DNA of 64,000 nt from a bacterium (lineage in GTDB: Bacteria > Zixibacteria > MSB-5A5 > GN15 > FEB-12), in the NCBI GenBank assembly GCA_016708025.1, contig JADJGQ010000001.1, forward strand, positions 806,001 to 870,000, in the 5' to 3' direction. Shown piece by piece: positions 43,575 through 51,512 of the stretch. The stretch's first letter is position 1. Every line of letters starts with the position of its first letter. Position numbers and translations under genes: made by a program. Below the pieces are notes generated by a model that saw nothing but the letters and a program-made list of their open reading frames with translations, did not search any database and was not told the origin of the DNA.

Positions 43575-44615
43575 ATGGAAACCTCTCTCTTTGATTATCA
43601 TCTTCCGCCGCACCTGATCGCCCAGGAGCCGCCCTCTAAACGAGGGATGTCGCGATTGATGGTTGTAGATCGAGCCGATGGCTCGATCCAGCATCGCAAA
43701 TTCTCGGATATTCTCGAATACATTGCCCCGGGCGATGGTGTCGTGGTCAACAATACCAAAGTCTTTAAGGCCAGGCTCTGGGGGAATCGCGCAACCGGTG
43801 CGCGTGTAGAGGTATTCCTGGTGAGAGCTTTGCCTGATTCCGACGAGACTATCTGGGATGCCCTGGTCTCACCATCGCGAAAAGTCAAAGTCGGGGAGAG
43901 TATCCTATTCGGCGAGGCTGGTAGTGTCAGACTGCTGGAGGAATTCGGTGACGGCAAGTGGCGTGTTGGTTTCACCAGCCGCTCGGCCTGTCGGAAGGTG
44001 ATCACCAAAGCAGGCCATATCCCCTTGCCGCACTATATCGCTCGCGAGGATAATGCGTCTGACCTTCGACGTTATCAGACCGTTTTTGCCGACTCATCCA
44101 AAGAGGGGGCAGTCGCCGCTCCGACAGCCGGATTTCATTTCTCGCAGGCGATCCTGGACAAACTGGCCGAACGGTCAATTCCGCTGATACAACTGACACT
44201 CCATGTCGGCCCGGGGACATTTAAGCCAGTCAAGGCTGAACAGATCGAGGATCACACTGTCGACCCGGAATTTGCCGAGCTGTCCGCCGAGTCAGCCTAC
44301 CAACTCGAGCAAGTTTGGAAGAGAGGCAAGAAGGTCTGGGTGGTGGGGACGACTTCCGTTCGCACGCTTGAATTTGCCGGCAGAACTGAATCAGGTATCA
44401 AACCGTTTGCGGGGAAGGTCTCGCTTTATATTCGCCCTGGGTTTCGATTCAGTGTGACCGACCACCTGATCACCAATTTTCACCTTCCCAAGTCATCGCT
44501 CCTGATTTTGGTCTCAGCCTTTGCCGGTCGCGAGCTTATCCTGAGAGCCTATCGCGAGGCGATTGAAAACGGTTATCGCTTCTATAGTTATGGCGATGCC
44601 ATGTTGATCCTATAA
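43575..44615 (+). CDS. queA: S-adenosylmethionine:tRNA ribosyltransferase-isomerase QueA
   Basis: This 346-residue protein has the QueA signature blocks: FDYHLPPHLIAQEPPSKRG, then GDGVVVNNTKVFKARLWG, then the central TAGFHFSQAILDKL and LHVGPGTFKPVKAEQIEDH. It adds the epoxycyclopentane ring precursor to preQ1 in tRNA wobble sites. It belongs to the ruv-to-cysS run, and a QueT-family transporter lies elsewhere in the window. Confidence 0.95.
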   Translation: METSLFDYHLPPHLIAQEPPSKRGMSRLMVVDRADGSIQHRKFSDILEYIAPGDGVVVNNTKVFKARLWGNRATGARVEVFLVRALPDSDETIWDALVSPSRKVKVGESILFGEAGSVRLLEEFGDGKWRVGFTSRSACRKVITKAGHIPLPHYIAREDNASDLRRYQTVFADSSKEGAVAAPTAGFHFSQAILDKLAERSIPLIQLTLHVGPGTFKPVKAEQIEDHTVDPEFAELSAESAYQLEQVWKRGKKVWVVGTTSVRTLEFAGRTESGIKPFAGKVSLYIRPGFRFSVTDHLITNFHLPKSSLLILVSAFAGRELILRAYREAIENGYRFYSYGDAMLIL

Positions 44616-44643
44616 TCCTCTTTTATGCCGCTTTTGACAGAGC

Positions 44644-44649
44644 TATATT
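44644..44649 (+). promoter_or_regulatory. Candidate -10 of ispD
   Basis: TATATT (five of six) ends eight bases before the ispD ATG at 44657. No ribosome-binding site lies between, so this would be leaderless. The -35 is weak (the TTGACA at 44635 is only four bases from the -10 and so does not fit). Confidence 0.3.
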
Positions 44650-44656
44650 CGTCGCC

Positions 44657-45346
44657 ATGAGTACTACCGCCCTGATCGTTGCCGCAGGACAGTCGACCCG
44701 TTTTGGGGGAGAGATACCCAAGCAATTTGTCACCGTCTGCGGACGACCGCTTCTGGCCTGGACTATCAGCCGCTTCGAGGCCGCTTCCTCCATTGATAAG
44801 ATCATAGTGGTGGTATCATCTGACTACCTGATGTTCACCGGCGACAACGTCATCGACCCGTTTCGTTTTGAGAAGGTCTATAAGATCGTTTCCGGGGGAG
44901 AGACACGCCAGGAATCAGTTCTGCTCGGGCTCCAATCTATGCCCGCCAATACCGAGTTTGTCGCTATTCATGATGGCGCGCGACCGCTGGTCCTTCCATC
45001 GGATATCGATCTGACAGTTGAGATGGCGCGCGAACATGAAGCGGCCATGCTGGCCACGGCCGTGACCGACACGGTCAAACGGGTAGAGGACTCGGTTGTA
45101 GTTGCGACTTTGGATAGACGAAAACTCTTCCTTGCTCAGACTCCTCAGGTCTTCCGATATGAGACGATCATCGCCGCCCATCAGGAACACCAGACTTCGG
45201 TCACCGATGATGCCTCGCTTGTTGAAATGCGCGGAGTTGAGGTGCATGTAGTCCCACCACATTCATCGAATCTGAAAGTCACTACTCCCGATGACCTGCT
45301 GATGGTCGAAGTCTTGATCGAACAGGAGATGTATGAGCAAGATTAG
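44657..45346 (+). CDS. ispD: 2-C-methyl-D-erythritol 4-phosphate cytidylyltransferase IspD
   Basis: This 229-residue protein has the nucleotidyltransferase N-terminus TALIVAAGQSTRFGGEIPKQ, then VAIHDGARPLVLP, then TPQVFRYETIIAAHQEH. It makes CDP-methylerythritol in the MEP isoprenoid pathway. It overlaps ispF by 14 bases, though the two remain separate proteins. Confidence 0.95.
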   Translation: MSTTALIVAAGQSTRFGGEIPKQFVTVCGRPLLAWTISRFEAASSIDKIIVVVSSDYLMFTGDNVIDPFRFEKVYKIVSGGETRQESVLLGLQSMPANTEFVAIHDGARPLVLPSDIDLTVEMAREHEAAMLATAVTDTVKRVEDSVVVATLDRRKLFLAQTPQVFRYETIIAAHQEHQTSVTDDASLVEMRGVEVHVVPPHSSNLKVTTPDDLLMVEVLIEQEMYEQD

Positions 45347-45821
45347 GATCGGACAGGGATTCGATATTCACCGACTGGTGGAAGGTCGCAAGCTGATTCT
45401 CGGTGGTGTTGAGATTGAGCATGATCGAGGGCTTCTGGGGCATTCCGATGCCGATGTCCTGTTACACGCGATTTGCGACGCATTGCTCGGAGCGGCCGGA
45501 CTACCGGATATCGGACATTACTTCCCGCCGTCTGATCCGAAATTCAAAGATGCGGACTCGCTGAAATTGTTGACCGAAGTAAAACGCCTGATTGAACAAG
45601 CAGGTTACGCCAGGATCATCAATATTGATTCTGTGGTGATGGCCGAACGACCCAAAATCGCGCCACATCTTGCAACTATGAAAAGCCGTATCGCCTCAAC
45701 CCTTAGTGTAGCCGTCGACCAGATCGGGATCAAGGCGACTACCTGCGAAACTCTCGGCACGATTGGACGGGAAGAGGGGATAGCAGCATCGGCCGTCTGT
45801 CTGATAGCTGACCATGACTGA
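45333..45821 (+). CDS. ispF: 2-C-methyl-D-erythritol 2,4-cyclodiphosphate synthase IspF
   Basis: This 162-residue protein has the metal-binding GQGFDIHRLVEGR (D11, H13) and HSDADVLLHAICDALLGAAG. Its end has TTCETLGTIGREEGIAASAV. It closes the MEP cyclodiphosphate step after IspD; the intervening kinase IspE is not in the window. DedA begins eight bases inside its end. Confidence 0.95.
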   Translation: MSKIRIGQGFDIHRLVEGRKLILGGVEIEHDRGLLGHSDADVLLHAICDALLGAAGLPDIGHYFPPSDPKFKDADSLKLLTEVKRLIEQAGYARIINIDSVVMAERPKIAPHLATMKSRIASTLSVAVDQIGIKATTCETLGTIGREEGIAASAVCLIADHD

Positions 45822-46440
45822 ATCACTGACCGACCTTAACGGAATCCTCGACCAGATCTTTGCCTATGGCTCGTTCTGGGTCTATGCCATGATCTTTATC
45901 GCCTGCTTTGTGGAGAATATTGTGCCGCCTTTCCCGGGGGACACCTTCATTTTGGCGGCGGGCGGACTAGTAGCGCTCCAGCGCCTTGATCTGACTACCA
46001 CGGTCGCGGTGGTGCTGACCGGCGGGATGTCATCGGTGATGATCCTCTATTACATTGGACGTCATTACGGCCGAGAATTTGTCATCCGCAAGAACTACCG
46101 CTGGTTTACAGTCGATGATGTTACCCGGATGGAGCAACGACTTGAGAATTACGGCGGTTTGATATTGGTATCTTCCCGGTTCATCCTCGGGCTTCGCTCG
46201 GCGCTGGCGATAGCCGCAGGGATCGCCCACTACTATCCGATGAGGATGTTTTTCTATTCGCTGCTGTCCTACATTATTTTCACAGGTTTGCTGGTCACCC
46301 TGGCGATAAAATTAGTAGAGAACTTTAGCTTGATTGAACAGTACGTCCGGACGTATAACATCATTGTCTGGCCAATAGTCGGACTCCTGATCGGTCTTTT
46401 TGTCTGGCGTCGGATCAAACGGTACAGGACGAGGAAATAG
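45814..46440 (+). CDS. DedA-family membrane protein
   Basis: This 208-residue protein has four or five hydrophobic segments. It has the DedA motifs ENIVPPFPGDTFILAAGGLV and then FGRHY-like YIGRHYGREFVIRKN. It also has RFILGLRSALAIAAGIAHY, the basic-Gly segment of the SNARE-associated domain. DedA proteins flip polyprenyl or phospholipid carriers. It overlaps ispF by eight bases, so it is coupled to the isoprenoid genes, which fits an undecaprenyl-phosphate recycling role, but that is inference. Confidence 0.88.
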   Translation: MTESLTDLNGILDQIFAYGSFWVYAMIFIACFVENIVPPFPGDTFILAAGGLVALQRLDLTTTVAVVLTGGMSSVMILYYIGRHYGREFVIRKNYRWFTVDDVTRMEQRLENYGGLILVSSRFILGLRSALAIAAGIAHYYPMRMFFYSLLSYIIFTGLLVTLAIKLVENFSLIEQYVRTYNIIVWPIVGLLIGLFVWRRIKRYRTRK

Positions 46441-46442
46441 CG

Positions 46443-47456
46443 ATGCGCGTGTTGCTGCTGGCAGGGGGGAATTCATCGGAAAATCAGGTCTCGCTTAATT
46501 CCGGAAAAGCGATCTATGAAGCACTGGCCCGACTCGGCCATTCCGTGACCGCAATCGACCCTGCTGGCGGACGACTCCTGGTCGGCTCCGATGGCCAGTT
46601 CGATAATCTGCTCCCCACCAACCAACCGAATATCCCGGTCGCAGACCCTGACAAAACACTTTCGGTAGCACTGGCCAGCCCTGAGATCGGCAAAGTGGAT
46701 ATGGTCGTATTGGGCCTGCATGGCGGGGCTGGAGAAGATGGGACTATCCAGAGTCTGCTTGGTCTCGCAGGTATCAAATATACCGGCTCGGATATGGCGG
46801 CCTCGGCTATTGCTATGAACAAGGCGATTTCCAAGCGACTCTTTTCGACTGAAAATATCCCTACGCCAGAATGGCTGCTGGTCAAATATACCGGCGAAGG
46901 GTGCGAGAGTTCGACGGCAGCGGCCATATCATCCAAATTCACATTGCCGGTCATTATCAAGCCGAACGATGGCGGCTCCACGGTTGGCCTGACCAAAGTG
47001 CACAAGGCATCTGAGATCATCCCGGCCCTTCGCGCCGCAGCCAAAGAGGGGAAGCGGATACTGGTCGAGCAGTTCATCGAAGGGCGCGAGCTGACAGTTT
47101 CAGTCCTCGATGGCGAGCCACTTCCAATCGTCGAAATTCGCCCCAAAAACGAATTGTATGACTACCAGGCGAAATATACGAAGGGAATGTCCGAGTATAT
47201 TGCCCCGGCCGATATTGAGCCATCCATCGCTAAGCGAATCCAGCAGGACGCTGTCAAAGCATTTGAGGTCGTCGGCGCCTCCGGTCTGGCTCGTGTTGAT
47301 TTCATCCTGGCGCCGGATAGTCGTTACTATTGCCTTGAAATCAACACGCTGCCGGGGATGACCAACCTGTCGCTTGCCCCGATGGCGGCAAAATGTGTTG
47401 GCCTCAGTTTCGACCAACTTATCGAGAGAATCATTCAATCGGCGTTGAAGAAGTAG
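46443..47456 (+). CDS. ddl: D-alanine--D-alanine ligase
   Basis: This 337-residue ATP-grasp enzyme has LLLAGGNSSENQVSLNSGKA at the N-terminus and GLHGGAGEDGTIQSLL. Later it has LPVIIKPNDGGSTVGLTKV, VEQFIEGRELTVSVL and EINTLPGMTNLSLAPM, the Ddl/ATP-grasp sequence. It joins two D-Ala for peptidoglycan. It is two bases after DedA. No mur cluster is nearby. Confidence 0.93.
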   Translation: MRVLLLAGGNSSENQVSLNSGKAIYEALARLGHSVTAIDPAGGRLLVGSDGQFDNLLPTNQPNIPVADPDKTLSVALASPEIGKVDMVVLGLHGGAGEDGTIQSLLGLAGIKYTGSDMAASAIAMNKAISKRLFSTENIPTPEWLLVKYTGEGCESSTAAAISSKFTLPVIIKPNDGGSTVGLTKVHKASEIIPALRAAAKEGKRILVEQFIEGRELTVSVLDGEPLPIVEIRPKNELYDYQAKYTKGMSEYIAPADIEPSIAKRIQQDAVKAFEVVGASGLARVDFILAPDSRYYCLEINTLPGMTNLSLAPMAAKCVGLSFDQLIERIIQSALKK

Positions 47457-47460
47457 GCGT

Positions 47461-48198
47461 ATGGAGAAGCTCAACCCCAAGGCGATCATCTTTGACCTCG
47501 GCTCGACCCTTATCGAGTATGAGGCAGTTGCCTGGGATGAACTAAATGTCCTCTGCGCTCACAATGCCCACGGATTTTTGCTAGAACATGGCTACCGGAT
47601 CCCCGACCCGGTCGAGTTTCACCGCATGTTCGAGGAAGCCAAATCCGATTACCGAAAACGGGCCACCGAAACGCTGGTCGAGTGGGATGTCCCAGAAGTT
47701 GCCGCAGAAATGCTTCGGTCGTACACCGACTACGTCACGCCCGACTTTGTCGACCGATTCTTCGATGCTTACTACAAGCCGGTGGACACCTTGCTGTTCA
47801 TTTACGACGATACGCTTCCGACTCTGGAGAGACTTCGCGCCAGATATTCCCGTATCGGGCTTATTTCGAATACCGTTTTCCCGGAACGGGTACATCGGTA
47901 TGAGTTGGCCAAATTCGGTATTGAGCCGTATCTCGATTTTGCGATTTTCAGTTCAACCTTCCGACTTCGCAAACCGCACCCGGATATTTTCCGCAAAGGG
48001 GCAGAACTGGCTGGCTTTGCGCCCGAAGAATGTCTGTATATCGGCGACAGATATATTGAAGACATCACCGGACCGAACGGGATCGGCATGCCGGCGATTC
48101 TGCGACGCAAGGAGGGGAGGGAGTACCCCGCAACCATGCCATCCGACACCCGTATAATAAGTACCCTCTCAGAGCTGTTCGATCACCTGCAAAATTAG
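47461..48198 (+). CDS. HAD-superfamily protein with altered motif I
   Basis: This 245-residue protein has a HAD fold: motif I IIFDLGSTLIEYE (residues 9-21), motif II IGLISNTVF, the motif III Lys in FRLRKPHPDIFRKG, and motif IV CLYIGDRYIEDITG. In motif I the usual D-x-D-G-T reads D12-L-G14-S-T16, so the second Asp is Gly. That variant is known in the HDHD3-like group, and catalysis may be altered or absent. It is four bases after ddl. Confidence 0.82.
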   Translation: MEKLNPKAIIFDLGSTLIEYEAVAWDELNVLCAHNAHGFLLEHGYRIPDPVEFHRMFEEAKSDYRKRATETLVEWDVPEVAAEMLRSYTDYVTPDFVDRFFDAYYKPVDTLLFIYDDTLPTLERLRARYSRIGLISNTVFPERVHRYELAKFGIEPYLDFAIFSSTFRLRKPHPDIFRKGAELAGFAPEECLYIGDRYIEDITGPNGIGMPAILRRKEGREYPATMPSDTRIISTLSELFDHLQN

Positions 48199-48199
48199 G

Positions 48200-48228
48200 T
48201 AGACGACAAAGACTTAGCATTCTATATT
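48200..48228 (+). promoter_or_regulatory. Candidate promoter of the M42 peptidase-cysS pair
   Basis: TAGACG (48200-48205), 17 bases, then TATATT (48223-48228, five of six). A CCGGCC-AGG-GGCCGG hairpin (48237-48251) follows in the leader. Confidence 0.42.
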
Positions 48229-48293
48229 AGCGATTCCCGGCCAGGGGCCGGCGTTTGTTGGTACGTAATCAGATCAACTATTGAGGTAGAACC

Positions 48294-49370
48294 GTGGATT
48301 CATCAGAACTGCTGCTCAAAGAGCTCACTGAAGCGAATGGCGTCTCCGGATACGAGACCGAAGTTCGGAAGATCATGGCTCGCGAACTGAAAACGACCTC
48401 CAAAGAGGTCAGCTATGACAAAATGGGCTCGATCATGGGTGTCCAGCCGGGAAGTGCGGCTAACCCTCGTGTCATGGTGGTCGGTCATATGGACGAGATC
48501 GGCTTCATGGTGAAAGAGATCACGGATGACGGCTATATCAAATTCCTCCCGCTTGGTGGATGGTGGGGGCACGTCGCCCTTGGCCAGCGGATGCGGATCA
48601 TCACGTCCAAAGGACCGGTGATCGGTGTGGTCGGATCACGTCCGCCTCACATCCTTGAACCTGCCCAGCGCGAAAAAGTACTCGATATCAAGGATATGTT
48701 CATCGATGTCGGCGTGGTGCAGAAGTTCGATGTCAAAAAGAAGCTTGGTATCAAGCAGGGTGATCCGATCATTCCGGATTCGCAGTTCACCATTCTGGGC
48801 AATCAGAAAGTCTACATGGCGAAGGCATTCGATAACCGCGTCGCCTGCGCAATTGTCATCGAGGTAGCCCGTCGCCTCAAAAAGATCAAACATCCGAATA
48901 CCTACCTCGGCTGTGGCTCCGTCCAGGAAGAGGTCGGTTGTCGTGGCGCCCATACTCTGGCCTATCTGGCCGAACCGGATATCTGTATTGTGGTCGATAC
49001 CGGCATCGCCCTCGATGTGCCGCCGGATTCGACCAAAAAGGCCGAACGGCTGGGTGGCGGAGCGGCAGTGCTCATTTATGATGCGCTGATGATTCCCAAT
49101 CTCAAGCTGCGGGATATGGTGATCGACACGGCCGCCAAAAACAAGCTGCCGATCCACCTGACCACTATGGAGAGAGGGGCAACCGATGGTTCGCGTGTTC
49201 ATATCAGCCGCGTCGGTGTCCCGTCAATCGTTATCGGACCGCCGGTACGCTATATTCATAGCCATAACGCGATGCTGCATCGCGATGATTACGAAACCAC
49301 CATTAAACTGGTGGTCGAGCTGATCAAGAAGCTGGATAGCCGGACGGTCAAATCACTGACCGAAGGATAA
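48294..49370 (+). CDS. M42-family aminopeptidase-like metallopeptidase
   Basis: This 358-residue protein has the M42 binuclear metal ligands: VVGHMDEIGFMV (His/Asp), KAFDNRVACAIVIE (Asp bridge), QEEVGCRGAH (Glu catalysis and ligand) and VVDTGIALDVP (Asp). The late His ligand is RYIHSHNAML. Related enzymes include glutamyl aminopeptidase and cellulase CelM. The GTG start has GAGG eight bases upstream. It is four bases before cysS. Confidence 0.93.
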   Translation: MDSSELLLKELTEANGVSGYETEVRKIMARELKTTSKEVSYDKMGSIMGVQPGSAANPRVMVVGHMDEIGFMVKEITDDGYIKFLPLGGWWGHVALGQRMRIITSKGPVIGVVGSRPPHILEPAQREKVLDIKDMFIDVGVVQKFDVKKKLGIKQGDPIIPDSQFTILGNQKVYMAKAFDNRVACAIVIEVARRLKKIKHPNTYLGCGSVQEEVGCRGAHTLAYLAEPDICIVVDTGIALDVPPDSTKKAERLGGGAAVLIYDALMIPNLKLRDMVIDTAAKNKLPIHLTTMERGATDGSRVHISRVGVPSIVIGPPVRYIHSHNAMLHRDDYETTIKLVVELIKKLDSRTVKSLTEG

Positions 49371-49373
49371 GCA

Positions 49374-50768
49374 ATGGCGTTACGTTTCAAGAATAGTCTG
49401 ACGCGCCGCACTGAAGAGTTCAAGTCGCTCGAGCCGGGTCAAGTTCGCATGTATACCTGCGGCCCGACAGTCTATAATTTTGCGCATATCGGCAATTTCC
49501 GAACCTACATGTTCGAAGACCTGCTGCGCCGTTATCTCAAATACAAGGGGTACCAGGTAACACAGGTGATGAACCTGACGGATATCGATGATAAGATCAT
49601 CCGCGAGTCGAATGCGAAAGGGATCACCACCAAGGAATTCACCAAGCCGTTCATTGACGCGTTTTTCGCCGACATGAAGACGCTTGGGATCGAGGCGGCT
49701 GAGCACTACCCGGCCGCGACCGATCATATTCCGGAGATGGTCCAGATCGTGAAAGAACTCGAGGCCAAGGGGCATGCGTACCAGATAAACGGCAACTACT
49801 ACTTCAAGATTGGCTCATTCCCGGCCTACGGCAAATTGGCCAATCTCGATATGCAGGGGCTGAAACCGGGTGCGCGCATCGCCGCCGATGAATATGAGAA
49901 GGACTCCGTCTCCGACTTTGCGCTCTGGAAAGCCTGGGATGAAGCAGATGGTCGCGCTTTCTGGGAGACAGAAATCGGCAAGGGGCGTCCCGGCTGGCAC
50001 CTGGAATGCTCGGCCATGTCGATGAAGTACCTCGGTAAAACGTTCGACATTCACACGGGCGGGGTCGACAATATGTTCCCGCACCATGAGAATGAGATCG
50101 CTCAATCCGAGGGGGCAACCGGCGAGAAATTCGTTTCTTACTGGCTGCACAGCGAGCATCTGATAGTCGAGGGGAAGAAGATGTCGAAATCGCTGGGGAA
50201 TTTCTTTACCCTGCGCGACATCCTCTATAAGGGGTATCCGGGACTGGCCGTGCGCTATCTGTTGCTCTCGACGCATTACCGCCAGCAATTGAATTTCACG
50301 TTCGATGGTCTTGATGCCGCTCGAAGCGCGTTGGATCGGTACAACGACTTTGTCGACAATCTGGCGTTGTATGGCGGCGGCCGATCCGATGGCACCGCGC
50401 AGGGGGCTATCGACAAAGCGAAATCCGGATTCGAAGAGAATCTTGATGATGATCTGAATATCTCCGGCGCTTTGGGCGTGCTGTTTGACCTGATTCGCGA
50501 TATCAATAAGCTGAAAGCTGAGGACAAGCTTTCAGCGCCTGAACGGGATGCTGTCCTTGCTTTGGTCGATCGCTTTGATTCGGTCCTCGGATTCAAAAAA
50601 CAGGCCGGGGTGCTCGATGCCGATATCGAGGCGCTGATCCAGCAACGTCAGGATGCCCGCAAGGCAAAGGATTTCGCGAAATCGGACCAGATCCGCAATG
50701 ACCTGCTGGCGCAGGGGATAGTTCTTGAGGACACCCCCCAGGGGGTAAAGTGGAAACGAAAGGTTTGA
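49374..50768 (+). CDS. cysS: Cysteinyl-tRNA synthetase
   Basis: This 464-residue class I enzyme has MYTCGPTVYNFAHIGNFRTY (HIGH-type), zinc-site residues around GWHLECSAMSMKYLG, and DIHTGGVDNMFPHHENEIAQ. The KMSKS motif is GKKMSKSLGNF. It charges tRNA-Cys. It follows the M42 gene and is followed by tRNA-Thr 80 bases downstream. Confidence 0.97.
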   Translation: MALRFKNSLTRRTEEFKSLEPGQVRMYTCGPTVYNFAHIGNFRTYMFEDLLRRYLKYKGYQVTQVMNLTDIDDKIIRESNAKGITTKEFTKPFIDAFFADMKTLGIEAAEHYPAATDHIPEMVQIVKELEAKGHAYQINGNYYFKIGSFPAYGKLANLDMQGLKPGARIAADEYEKDSVSDFALWKAWDEADGRAFWETEIGKGRPGWHLECSAMSMKYLGKTFDIHTGGVDNMFPHHENEIAQSEGATGEKFVSYWLHSEHLIVEGKKMSKSLGNFFTLRDILYKGYPGLAVRYLLLSTHYRQQLNFTFDGLDAARSALDRYNDFVDNLALYGGGRSDGTAQGAIDKAKSGFEENLDDDLNISGALGVLFDLIRDINKLKAEDKLSAPERDAVLALVDRFDSVLGFKKQAGVLDADIEALIQQRQDARKAKDFAKSDQIRNDLLAQGIVLEDTPQGVKWKRKV

Positions 50769-50784
50769 ACAATTGAACATCTGT

Positions 50785-50838
50785 CGCGATTCAGGCTAAC
50801 GAAAAGCACTTGAATCGCGGCGGTTGATTCAGTACCAT
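50785..50838 (+). promoter_or_regulatory. Inverted repeat and promoter of tRNA-Thr
   Basis: CGCGATTCA (50785-50793) and TGAATCGCG (50811-50819) form a 9-bp inverted repeat whose second arm overlaps the -35 TTGAAT (50810-50815). A 17-base spacer leads to TACCAT (50833-50838). The tRNA starts 11 bases later. Confidence 0.5.
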
Positions 50839-50848
50839 ATCCGACCAG

Positions 50849-50921
50849 GCCGGCGTAACTCAGTTGGTAGAGTACCTGATTTGTAATCAGGCTGTCGCAG
50901 GTTCGACTCCTGTCGCCGGCT
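50849..50921 (+). tRNA. tRNA-Thr (anticodon TGT)
   Basis: A full cloverleaf of 73 nt. Acceptor GCCGGCG pairs with CGCCGGC. The anticodon arm is CCTGA-TTTGTAA-TCAGG with anticodon TGT. The T arm is GCAGG-TTCGACT-CCTGT. The discriminator is T. CCA is not encoded (the next bases are CTT). It is preceded by a promoter and by an inverted repeat. Confidence 0.96.
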
Positions 50922-50958
50922 CTTTCATTTATCCAATCCGATAGAGGGAGATGTCTAT

Positions 50959-51423
50959 ATGCGACGGATGGTTCTCTTTCGCACCTCCATGTTCCCTGAC
51001 GAAACCTCTGCACTCGAGAATGATGAGTACCTTAAGCCCGGTAAGCATTTGGCAGAATGGCTCGCGCCGCGGTTGTCTGAAGCTGGGATCCAGATCGGCA
51101 ATATTGGACCCGAGGATTGGGGATGGTATGTCGAATTGCGCGGCGATCACGGCTTGATTATGGTCTGTTGCAGCAAGGTGGATGACACCGACGATCAGTG
51201 GCTTATTCACACTCACGAGACGAGTGGTATCGGCAAGTGGTTCAGTCGAGCCAAAGGCAAAGCTGGTAAGGAGCCAGAAGTCATTAAGGCGATTGCTGCG
51301 GCGCTTGCGAATGAGAAGCGACTAGAGCAGGTGGGGTGGATAGATGAAAGTGTAAAGGGTTGGGAGGCGCTCAGTTCCGATCCATTTGCACCACCCGGCA
51401 AAAACGACATACTCGCCCACTGA
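50959..51423 (+). CDS. Protein of unknown function after tRNA-Thr
   Basis: This 154-residue soluble protein has the blocks RTSMFPDETSALENDEYLKP, GNIGPEDWGWYVELRGDHGL and HETSGIGKWFSRAKG, with no membrane segment or signal. I recognise no family. The ATG has GAGGGAGA nine bases upstream. It sits 37 bases after a tRNA gene and alone before the polysaccharide locus, so transfer next to the tRNA is possible. Confidence 0.62.
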   Translation: MRRMVLFRTSMFPDETSALENDEYLKPGKHLAEWLAPRLSEAGIQIGNIGPEDWGWYVELRGDHGLIMVCCSKVDDTDDQWLIHTHETSGIGKWFSRAKGKAGKEPEVIKAIAAALANEKRLEQVGWIDESVKGWEALSSDPFAPPGKNDILAH

Positions 51424-51452
51424 ATTCCGCAAATTTCGCTCAAAAGTTCTGG

Positions 51453-51481
51453 TTGAACATCGGTTCGGCGACGCCTATATA
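51453..51481 (+). promoter_or_regulatory. Promoter of the polysaccharide locus
   Basis: TTGAAC (51453-51458), 17 bases, then TATATA (51476-51481). The spacer CGGTTCGGCGACGCC abuts the -10 and matches 26311-26325 on the opposite strand. A GAAC-ATCG-GTTC inverted repeat overlaps the -35. The rfbB ATG is 32 bases after the -10. Confidence 0.6.
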
Positions 51482-51512
51482 GGTCTCAAATGCCAGGAGT
51501 ATCATTGACAAA

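Noticed and set aside
44635..44640. TTGACA before ispD
   Set aside because: It is only four bases from the TATATT -10, which is far too close for a -35.
51505..51510. TTGACA just before rfbB
   Set aside because: It ends three bases before the ATG, so it cannot serve as a -35 for this gene. The promoter at 51453-51481 is better placed.
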